NCBI GenBank assembly: GCA_948146395.1
Contig: OX411551.1
Span: 51,170,997 to 51,234,996, forward strand
DNA from: Fragum whitleyi
Lineage: Eukaryota > Mollusca > Bivalvia > Cardiida > Cardiidae
DNA length: 64,000 nt
Direction: 5' to 3'
The notes under the pieces are model-generated. The model ran no database searches and had not been told where the DNA came from. It saw only the letters and a list, made by a program, of their open reading frames with translations. This document shows positions 55,776-64,000 of the stretch, piece after piece. Numbering within the stretch: the first letter of the stretch is position 1; each line of letters starts with the position of its first letter. The translations under genes were made by a program, and so were the position numbers.

Positions 55776-55952
55776 ATTGTGGCCTTCCGCCTAACATAAC
55801 AAATGCTTCTTATAGCACCTTTCTGAAAACAACATATGATTCAACAGCAGTATATACGTGTAACCAAGGATATAAACTTCATGGTCAACCTTTTCCGAGA
55901 TGCTTATCAAATGGAAGTTGGTCTGGAACTAACGTAGCTTGTGTCCCAATCG
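55776..55952 (+). CDS. Sushi/CCP domain exon 4
   Basis: A 177 bp phase 1-1 exon (TATGCTTTCAG|AT; G|GTGAGAAT). It encodes DCGLPPNITNASYS, AVYTCNQGYKLHG, PRCLSNGSWSG and VACVPI, with the four cysteines and Trp of one CCP module of 59 residues. NIT, NAS and NGS are sequons. The spacing to the neighbouring modules by introns of about 0.9 and 2 kb, all phase 1, fits tandem module duplication. Confidence 0.88.
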
Positions 55953-56381
55953 GTGAGAATTATCCTTCATAATTGTACCATAATTTTTTTTTTTTTCATG
56001 TTGAACAAAGGTCGTTTAAGTCTTTTGTGAAAACGATTCGCAAAGGAAAAAAAAATCCGCATCACGTATACGACCAAACCATATTAGTTTGTTTAGAATG
56101 AACCTTATTTTTGTGAAAGTAAAATTGAAAAGTTTCATAGAACTTTTCCCCCTAAATATAACAGTACTGGAGATGGGTATGGAGGGACAATTCTTTCGAG
56201 TCGAAAATCGTTTCTTAATTGTAAACTATGAAAAAAGAGTCTATCGGTTTTAGCGCCAAGTACTGACAAAAACTTAAATGTATATTGTTGATTTGGAATC
56301 AAACTTACATATATTACACTCGCAACGCGGAGTGCTGTTATCCAAATAACAGTAAGCTTTTGTCCTTGAAATTCATGGTGT

Positions 56382-56662
56382 GCCGCCGTCATAGCGCAAG
56401 TGGTAGCGCGTCGGACTGTCAAGTAGAGGTCCCGGGTTCGATCCCCGACGGCGGCGCTCATTCTTTCCGACTATTTGTCTCTCACCAATGGGTTGATATT
56501 CGTAGACCTATGTGAGATAGCAGCTGGAGGCTAGGAAAGGATGTGATGGTTGTACTGGTGAGAGAAATACCAGGACTCCATTGTTAGGTGCTCCAGCCGC
56601 CGCGATATAACTGCAATAATGTTGAAAGCGGCGTAAAACTTTATACAATCAATCAATCAATT
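56382..56662 (+). repeat. SINE-A, full length with AATC tail
   Basis: The tRNA-derived head 56382-56456 keeps a 7 bp acceptor stem (GCCGCCG with CGGCGGC), A-box TAGCGCAAGTGGTAGCGCG, B-box GGGTTCGATCC and an Asp-like GTC in the anticodon position. The body (GTGAGAGAAATACCAGGACT, CCAGCCGCCGCGATATAACT, GTTGAAAGCGGCGTAAAA) ends in AATCAATCAATC. It is the reference copy for the five SINE-A copies here. Confidence 0.85.
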
Positions 56663-57914
56663 GAAATTAATGGTAGTATTGCCCTGTGAACCATATTAAA
56701 TACATATGTACTTTCTCCGAACTTTTTTTAAACGCCAATATACCTATAAAACACGTTTCATAGACCATACATCAGAGAAAGGTATGCATCATAAGTACAA
56801 CTCTAAGCATTGTAGATAGGGGTCATCTACTTCGCCCGTGAATCTTGAGGATTTTCATTTCAAAATAAATGACGAGCCCAGTATTAGAGCGGATTATTCT
56901 ATATTTGCAAATATTCAACAGATTTTTATTTGAGTAATGATCCATAAGTTGTTTCTTGTTTATTTTTTATAATTGCCTTTAGAAATCTGCAAATTTTGGT
57001 CGTTGCCACTGTTTGAAGTTTCGGATAGAAACTGCAAAAGATGTTAATAAAGCAGCGAATATACGTGGTTGATTGCGCGATTCGTGTTTCAGGTTTTAAA
57101 GGCATTTGTGGCGTTGTGCAGGCTATCGAATTATGCTTAGTCGAACCAATTTAACGTAAAGTAAGTTTAGAGGTTTCAAAAGGTTTGGGTTAAGCTTGGT
57201 GGCTTATATAACAAGTAACTTGACAAAATCTAATCGCTGAATTGAATAAAGGAGATAATGCATTTCAAATGAAAAATGACTTCATGTATTTTATATAATA
57301 TGACTAGATATCATATCGTAACTCTCTAATTCATATTGATAGCTAAACATGTAATTATATTTTGATTTACCATTCCTGATGGATGTGTATGATAAAAAGT
57401 TTTACATAGTATTTTTGTAAACATGTTTTTTTTATAAAATGTAAATATTTTTTGGAAAGCTAAATTATGATATTTTCAATTGATCAGCGCATGTGTAAAC
57501 ACGCATAAATATATATAGGGAAAACAGAGAGAGTTTGGAGGAAAATACAAAATTTACATGTTCAAATCAAATTAATAATTCAAACGGTTTCACATATGAC
57601 TATGACCTTCATGGGTTAGTTAAATATTGTCAATAGCGACATCGCGTAAAAACGACGTCAGGTAACGTCACGTTACTCTTTTAGCTTCCGTTCTGGTACG
57701 TTTCAAACGATTATCGTTCCTGATTCTGTTTTAACAATATGCGATATTATTTACTATTTAATTTTGATTTAAATACCTCAAGGAAATTATTTTGTTTAAT
57801 TTTCCTTATCATACTACTGTCATTGTTTTTTCCAAGTATAAATGATGTGATATATTTAAAAATGAGCTTGTAAACTTGAGTGTTTTTTAGTGTCTTATTC
57901 TCATTTCATTTCAG

Positions 57915-58076
57915 TTTGTGCAGATACTCCTCAATCATTTACAAACGGTAATTACCACAATGAAAAGACTAAAATGACATTCAACTGTATAGAAGGCTAT
58001 TCTCTGAACGGATTTCAGTCACTCACGTGTTTACCAACTGGACATTGGAGTGCTGCTTTTCCTACTTGTGAAAAAG
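57915..58076 (+). CDS. Sushi/CCP domain exon 5
   Basis: A 162 bp phase 1-1 exon (TTCATTTCAG|TT; G|GTGCGAAC). It encodes VCADTPQSFTNGNY, MTFNCIEGYSLNG, LTCLPTGHWSA and PTCEKG: four cysteines, conserved Trp and the NG/GY positions of a CCP module, slightly short at 54 residues. It is the last exon of the series I can find. Since it ends in a phase-1 donor, the gene must continue past 58.1 kb, either beyond the window or in a small exon I did not recognise. Confidence 0.85.
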
Positions 58077-58177
58077 GTGCGAACTTAAGCAAATAAATTT
58101 AGAAATGGAACTTTTTAATGATAGCAGATTTGAAATATTTATAAGACAATTTTTATTTTTTATACTAATTTATTTTA

Positions 58178-58418
58178 GTTCGACTGCGACGAAAGCTTAA
58201 GCTAATAGAAACGCTCTCGAACACACAATTCTGATGTTTTCACATCCCTGAGAGAGAGGCAGTTGTTTAAACCCACTGCTACTCAATTTTACAGCTGTGT
58301 GAACTGGGCTGGCTTTTAAGTGCTCTGCCCACAAACACACCCGGCGACAGTGGGGCTCGAACCACGGACCACCAGGTCACGGGTCGAGTGCATTTACCAC
58401 TAGGCCACCGAGGCAGTC
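58178..58418 (-). repeat. SINE-B, copy 2
   Basis: On the minus strand it begins GACTGCCTCGGTGGCCTAGT and contains GTGGTTCGAGCCCCACTGTC and CTGCCTCTCTCTCAGGGATG, as at 27152-27380. It abuts a type D repeat core whose 5' part is missing. Confidence 0.7.
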
Positions 58419-59122
58419 AATTTTCTTGTTTACACTCTTAAGGATACAAATATGGTCCAATATTCACGAAACTTAATCTTGATGTTTGTCAGGTCACACG
58501 GATGAACCCTTGTGAAAATTGAATGGATCCATGCCATATCATGGGAACGGGGCCTTAATGACAATTTTCATGTTTGAGGAATAGAGGCCACAAACATGGT
58601 CAATTCTTCATAAAATGTCGTCAGAATGTTTGCCAGGTTACAAATATGAGCCCTGTTGAAAATCGGACACATCTGTGGCATATTACGGGAAAGGGGGCCT
58701 TAACAACAATTTTCTTCTTAAAGCTACTGAGGCCGCAAGTATGGGCCAATCTTCATGAAACTTGGTCAGAATGTTTGACAGGTCACAGGGATGAAAACTA
58801 TTAAAAATGGGAAGGACCCGTACCATAACATGGGAAAGGGAGTCTTAATGACATTTTTGCTAACAATTTAGAGGCCACAAATATGGTCAAATCTTCATAA
58901 ATTTTCGTCAGAATGTTTGTCAAATCACAAGGCTGAACTCTATAGAAAATGAGAGGGATCTATGACATCCCGAGAAAAGGGCCTTGGTGACAAATTCTTA
59001 TTCACACTTTAGAGGCCACATATCACTAAAGTACAATTATGAGTTCTGCTAGAAAATTTGATAATTATTAATTGAGACAAAGATACGAAAGTGAGCGATA
59101 TAGACCATCATGGTCCTCTTGT
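58419..59122 (+). repeat. PTC repeat, core type D, copy 2 (headless)
   Basis: About four units with GGTCACACGGATGAACCC, TGGATCCATGCCATATCATG and GGGGCCTTAATGACAATTTT match the 17577-18566 element. The tail is AAGTGAGCGATATAGACCAT and CCTCTTGT. The head is missing where SINE-B sits. Confidence 0.7.
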
Positions 59123-59453
59123 ACATTTTTGACTAGAACATACCCCTTACCCAGGAGTGTTAGCTAGGGTCTTGTAAAAGAACTGTTTCTCTTGCCTGCT
59201 TTTTTCGAGTACTTGCCCTTTGCTGTTTGATTTTTTGTCCAGATCTTATCTCCCAATGTAGTTTGAGACTTACGAGGACGTTTACACTGGTCTGTCTATA
59301 TTTATTTTGCATTTACAAATATGTCCGGATCATATGTCCCAAACAGTAATTATTTGCAAATACAGACTTCATGCAGTTATTGGTCATTATGTGGAGAGGT
59401 GTCATGAACGATAATAATTACTCTACCCCGCCCAGTGTGTGAGTGATTGTATC

Positions 59454-60637
59454 TTTAGCTCAACTGAGCACAACGTTCTAAAGGGGAGCCTTTATGATCC
59501 TTCTGAGTCCATCGTCCTTCGTGCGTCATCCGTCGTCAACAGTATTGAAAACTTCTTCTTCTCCTGAAACATTGGGCCGATTTCAATGAAACTTTGCCAA
59601 AATATTCCTTGGGTGACCCTCTTTAAAGTTCTTCGTAACCTCTGATTGGCCAGTAAACTTGGGCGTGAAAGGGTGTGGCATTTTTTTACTCTGAACTCTT
59701 TGAACGGTATCTCCTAAACCACAGGGCCGATTGTCATGACAATTTACCATAATAGTCCTTGGATAACCCTGTTCAAAAATTGTTCGCAAAATTTTGATTG
59801 GCCCATAAATATGGGCGTGGCAGTGCGGAGCTTATTTCGAGCCAATATCTTGAATTAACATCTCCTCCAGAAGCACAGGGCCGATTTCAATGAAACTCTT
59901 CCAGAAAGTTCCTTGGGTGAACCTTTTTGAAAACGCTTTTTCATATTTTTACTGGCCTATAAATATGTGCGTGACAGGGTGGGGTTTATTCTGAGCCCGA
60001 AATCTTTTTAAGACATCTCCTCCTGAATCACTGGGTCGATTTTTTTTTTAAAAAAAAAACTTGAAAGTTTCTTAGATGATTCTTTTCAAAAATTGTTTGT
60101 GAAATTTTGACTGGTCCGTAAATATGGGCTCGGCAGTATTTGGCTTATTTGAGGTCGATGGCTTTAAACGACATCTCCTCTCGAACCACAGGTCAGATTT
60201 CATTTAAACTCCATCAGAAAGTTTCTTAGGTGGCCCTCTTTAAAAACCCTTTGCAAAATTTTGATTTGCCCATAAATATGGACGTCACAGGGCGGGGTTT
60301 ATTTTGAGCCCGAAATCTTTGAAAGGCATCTCCTCCTGAACCACTCAACCGATTTTAATGAATCTTTAAAAGAATATTCCGTTCCCCTCGTAAATAATTG
60401 TTTTAAAAGTTTGATTCGCCCATAAATATGGGAGTGGCAGGTCAGGCTCATTTTGAATCTCCTAAGTAATCAATTTGTGGGCAGGGTCTTTTATCACTTT
60501 GAATTCTTGGATTGACGTCTCTTCTTCAACAATTAGGCAAATGTGAATGAAATTTTACCAGAAAGTTGCTTGGATGAGATCCAATGGACCAATAAAATTC
60601 AGGTGAGCATTTTAAGGGCCATTCTGACCCTCTTGTT
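59454..60637 (+). repeat. PTC repeat, core type A, copy 2
   Basis: Head TTTAGCTCAACTGAGCACAA and CGTCCTTCGTGCGTCATCCG are followed by about six units with GGGCCGATTTCAATGAAACT and CATAAATATGGGCGTGGCAG, as at 1974-3370. The tail is CAGGTGAGCATTTTAAGGGC, then CCTCTTGTTT. From 60638 to 61399 nothing is recognised. Confidence 0.7.
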
Positions 60638-61399
60638 TAATACCACCTTCACATGATTATCTGAATCATATCTCTTAAACCATGTATGCTACCAAGTTCA
60701 AACTGTGTACAGTAATTACTCACAGTGTGGAGAAATGTCATGCACAATTATCGTAACTCTACAACACCTTTTTGAGTTATAGCCTATAACTATTTTACAT
60801 TTCTTTTTTGTGCGATTGTATTTTCTGAATATTCAAACTTGATATATACTGGGTGAGCATTCATTCTGTGATAAGTTTGAAAACTTGCCATATGAGGAAA
60901 AAATCTGGAATTTAATGCTTAAGGACGCTTGACGAATTACAGTAGATTCGGCAATTATAATGTAGGCTGTAATATCGTCAGTTTCCTTAGAAAATTGGCT
61001 TATGAATGGCTATACAGAATGTTTTAAGAGAGCCGTCATGTCAATCACATTTGTTAATTGTAAGTGTGTAATTCGACTTGATATCGCTATCTTGTCTGTG
61101 CAGTAACGAGCTATGATAAAATCACATGGTTAGTTGCAAATTCAATCGGAGAATTGTTGAAAGCAGTTTAAACGTTCAAAAACCAACCATGTCAAATTTG
61201 TATTGATAGTAAAAAGCCTACTGCGATTGGCTTGCCTCCGTAGACCCAAATTTTATAAGTGAATGTGTCTTGAACATCATTAGTTAAAGACTTATTTGAT
61301 CATTTACCTTGCCCTTTTGCCCTAAATAAGAGATTTTCATTAATCCCGCGAGGGACTCCTGTATTGCATCGCAATACGACAGACACTAGTTCTACTTCA

Positions 61400-61633
61400 T
61401 TATAGGGATGAGTGTCTTTTTCACTGCGTATATTTGGGTATAAAGTGCAATTGCCTTAGCACATGGCAAATAACGCCCGTAGGGCGTTATGATTAAGCCA
61501 TGTGCTAAGGCAATTGCACTTTATACCCAAATAAACGCAGTGAAAAAGTTAATCATAACGCCCTACGGGCGTTATTTGCCATGTGCTAAGGCAATTGCAC
61601 TTTATACCCAAATAAAGACACTCGTCCCTTATA
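61400..61633. repeat. Compound palindrome with an inverted loop
   Basis: A 33-34 bp block (TTTGGGTATAAAGTGCAATT and on to CACATGG) occurs once forward at 61434 and twice inverted, at 61498 and 61579. The roughly 30 bp loop between the first two (CAAATAACGCCCGTAGGGCG and on) recurs inverted between the second and third. The outermost edges (TATAGGGATGAGTGTC and GACACTCGTCCCTTATA) also pair. Confidence 0.8.
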
Positions 61634-61989
61634 ATTGCTATCATCTAGATCGAAGAAACTATTAAAACACTCAGTCAAACATTAAAGCTTCAAGTCTACT
61701 TCTGCGCGTATAAATTACACGTTCTGTTTTTAGATCGTGTATTGTTTATCTCGCTATCGAAGTGAAATGTCATATAGTAAAACAAATGATACACAAATAA
61801 AAGACAACATTAAAATTCGTACAGGTATAATCCGTGATTAATGCCCTGGCAGGACGGAGCCTAAGTTACGGGTTTTTGAACTTAAGGTTAAGGTAAATCA
61901 GCTTTAATTTAAAGTAACTTACTTCTACAGAGAGTCGATATGAATAACCCGAGACATTAAATCGTAGATTGGTAACCAAATCCTCGTAA

Positions 61990-62020
61990 CTTCAGCCTAA
62001 TAAGCTGAAGTTACAAGGCT
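61990..62020. repeat. Short hairpin
   Basis: GTAACTTCAGCCTAATAAGC followed by TGAAGTTAC forms arms of about 12 bp. No T-run follows that would suggest a Pol III terminator, and no role is evident. The flanks, 61634-62780, show no gene. Confidence 0.5.
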
Positions 62021-62780
62021 CTGGTAACCAAACGATGAAATGTGTTCACTCACTCTAAGCATGTGAATCCTTTAGGTTTTATGATACAGTTATTTGCACG
62101 CATTAAATATTATTGCCGACTAACTTTTCAATGAACCCACAATATTAAAAAGTAAAAAGTTAACTCGCCGAATGACGTCACGGCTAAGCCCCGCCCTGCC
62201 AGGTCTTTTATATCGCAGAATACTTATGACAAATAAGCTTGTTTCTGCCAAGTTAGTCTGTATTTTTGAACGAAAACGGCGTGGTCGGTCTTGTTGAGAG
62301 GGTTGCTTGAAGGTCTTCGTCGAGTCGTTGTTTTCTAAGTTTAGGTCGGCTCAGAATCAGATTTGCATGCTTGTTATCGTAAATTCTTTCGAAAATATAT
62401 TAATTCATAATAGATTGAATAGCAATGTTGCGTTGATGATCGGGAACTAGGTTAATTCGAGTACCTACAACACAGGACTTGCAGATCGAATTTTGGGGGT
62501 TTCCCGAAAGACCTATTGCATTGTATACAGAAATAAAGTGTAATGGATTTCCCCACGTGATGCGATTTAAACCAATCAGAGTTCTTTATTTTATTGGATT
62601 GCAATTATGAGGATACAATAATTTATATTATAGTTAAAAAGACAAAGTAACAGTTTTTGTGGATTCTTTCAGTTAAAAAATGAATATGATATGATTTATG
62701 CTTTGTTTCTAACAATTAATAAATTGACTTCGATAACTTGCAGCAAAATATACATAAAGAGAACTGTGCAAAACTATTTG

Positions 62781-63927
62781 TTTTTAGCTCACGTCGACGT
62801 ATTTTAGCGGGGCTTTTGTCATGTCCTGGTTACCGTCGTGTTTCCGTGCGACCCTGCACACGTCTGCCCGCCCGTTTCAGAAGATACTGTTCAAAAATCA
62901 ACACTTCATTGGAATGGTGCTTAGGAATGATCTTTTAAATTTCTTCGGTTAATTCTGATCTGGTCGATTGCATTGACTCAAAGTGTTGTTACGTAACCGA
63001 TAAATTGTCCTATATGATGAATAAAAAACTCTTCTTCTCTGAAACTACAGACCAGAATTCAACTAGACTTCATAGGAACGATACTTAAGACATTATCTTT
63101 CAAATTTCTTCCTTAGATTCTGATCGGGAGAAGTCATGGGCCCTACGAGCTGTTGCGTCTTAAATTGTCCTATATGATGATTTATTTAAGAGACTTCCTC
63201 TCTGAAACTACTGATGAGAATTCAACTAAATTTCACAATAGTGATGCCTTAAATGACATTCTCTTTGCGTTTTCTTCCTTAAATTCTGATCATGCTCATA
63301 GCACAGACTTTACGGGCTGTTATGTCACCGACAAATCGCCCATATGACGATATATTATCAAAATCCTCTCTCTGAAACTTCTCGTCAGAATTCAAGCAAA
63401 CTACACAGGAATGATTCCTTGTTTTTTGTCGGATTTCTGCGCCTAAGACTGTTATAGATTATAACATGGATTCCAAACAATATTGAGACACCAAAGGATG
63501 TTCCCATAGAATAAAACATACATTTTTTACTAAATATACTAGTCACAATTTCACCAAAAGCATAGGAATGACGCCTCGGACAAGCTCTTTTAACTTATAT
63601 CATAAAACCGCATTGAGGTTAAAAAATGAACAATGGTTCCATAATATCAAAGATGAAAATGATTATTCTCTGAAAGTGCTGGATAGATTTCGACTTCGTA
63701 TCATAATGATGTATAGAACTTTACAGCTTTCTATTTGTATCGGCAATTTGATGCTTCGTCACGGAATGGGCTTTTGTGACGTTAAATGTCTTGTTAACAC
63801 AATTGTACATTAATTGACAGATTTTTTTATGAAACTTTGAGTAATTGTATTTAATAAAAAAAACTGTTTTGAAATATTTGCACTGCAAGTGCCAGTAGAG
63901 CGACACTGCTCCTCTTTGGCCTCTTGT
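62781..63927 (+). repeat. PTC repeat, core type E
   Basis: Head GTTTTTAGCTCACGTCGACG and the GTCTGCCCGCCCGTT stretch are followed by units of about 150-160 bp recognised by CTGAAACTACAGACCAGAAT, TCAACTAGACTTCATAGGAA and TCTTCCTTAGATTCTGATC. The tail is GCCAGTAGAGCGACACTGC, then GGCCTCTTGT. The tail resembles that of the type A copy at 3344 rather than matching its own head. Open frames inside are repeat artefacts. Confidence 0.65.
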
Positions 63928-64000
63928 ACATATGTCTGAAGATACGATTTATGATTTGAACATATGCACGGTATTTTAAACAAGTTTGCATGCTGATGCA

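Noticed and set aside
56382..56456. Functional tRNA-Asp gene
   Set aside because: The sequence runs on into a SINE body shared by other copies, and the anticodon stem pairs poorly.

Overview
The window is eukaryotic nuclear DNA. It is AT-rich, has consensus GT-AG introns, and is packed with mobile elements. The repeat types (tRNA-derived SINEs with AATC tails, tandem-core repeats headed by a TTAGCTCACCTGAGC hairpin, a Tc1 DD34E element, a Ty3/Gypsy element primed by tRNA-Leu) and a host gene built from phase-1 sushi and Thr-rich exons suggest a mollusc, most likely a bivalve. The species assignment is inference; I cannot name it.

Host gene, + strand, about 22.4 to 58.1 kb and probably running past the window. 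A first exon with a signal peptide and a Thr-rich segment (22423-22681) is followed by a sushi/CCP exon (35562-35732), the remnant of a Thr-rich exon (37001-37099), a long mucin-like exon with nine 13-residue repeats (37566-38390), a sushi exon (53502-53678), a short Thr-rich exon (54269-54448) and three more sushi exons (54708-54887, 55776-55952, 57915-58076). Every intact junction is phase 1, so the exons can be duplicated or skipped without shifting frame. The predicted product is a secreted or membrane glycoprotein with CCP modules on O-glycosylated stalks. That the exons form one transcript is inferred from order, strand and phase. A separate Thr/Asn-rich plus transmembrane reading frame at 3561-3968 may be the 3' end of a neighbouring gene.

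Mobile elements in the introns. An 11.3 kb Ty3/Gypsy LTR retrotransposon (38980-50274) has LTRs differing by two substitutions and one indel, so it inserted recently. It has gag, protease and RT-RNaseH-integrase frames plus an unusual third ORF with two C2H2-like fingers and an Arg/Asp/Glu-rich tail. Its frames are separated by an amber codon, by a T TTA AAC slippery site and by an A8 run. A 5'-truncated LINE (30020-33105), a broken Tc1 element (8098-9708), a pogo-like element nested in a MITE (33901-35225) and several foldback elements make up much of the rest.

Repeat families. A roughly 420-450 bp MITE with ACAGTTAA ends occurs at least seven times, four times within about 50 bp of an exon or exon remnant. 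A second family (here called PTC) has a palindromic head, a tandem core of about 150-160 bp and a CTCTTGT tail. At least five different core satellites sit between similar ends, and in several copies the inverted motifs of head and tail change together. The ends of the window (1-8 kb and 58-64 kb) consist mainly of these repeats and unrecognised AT-rich DNA.
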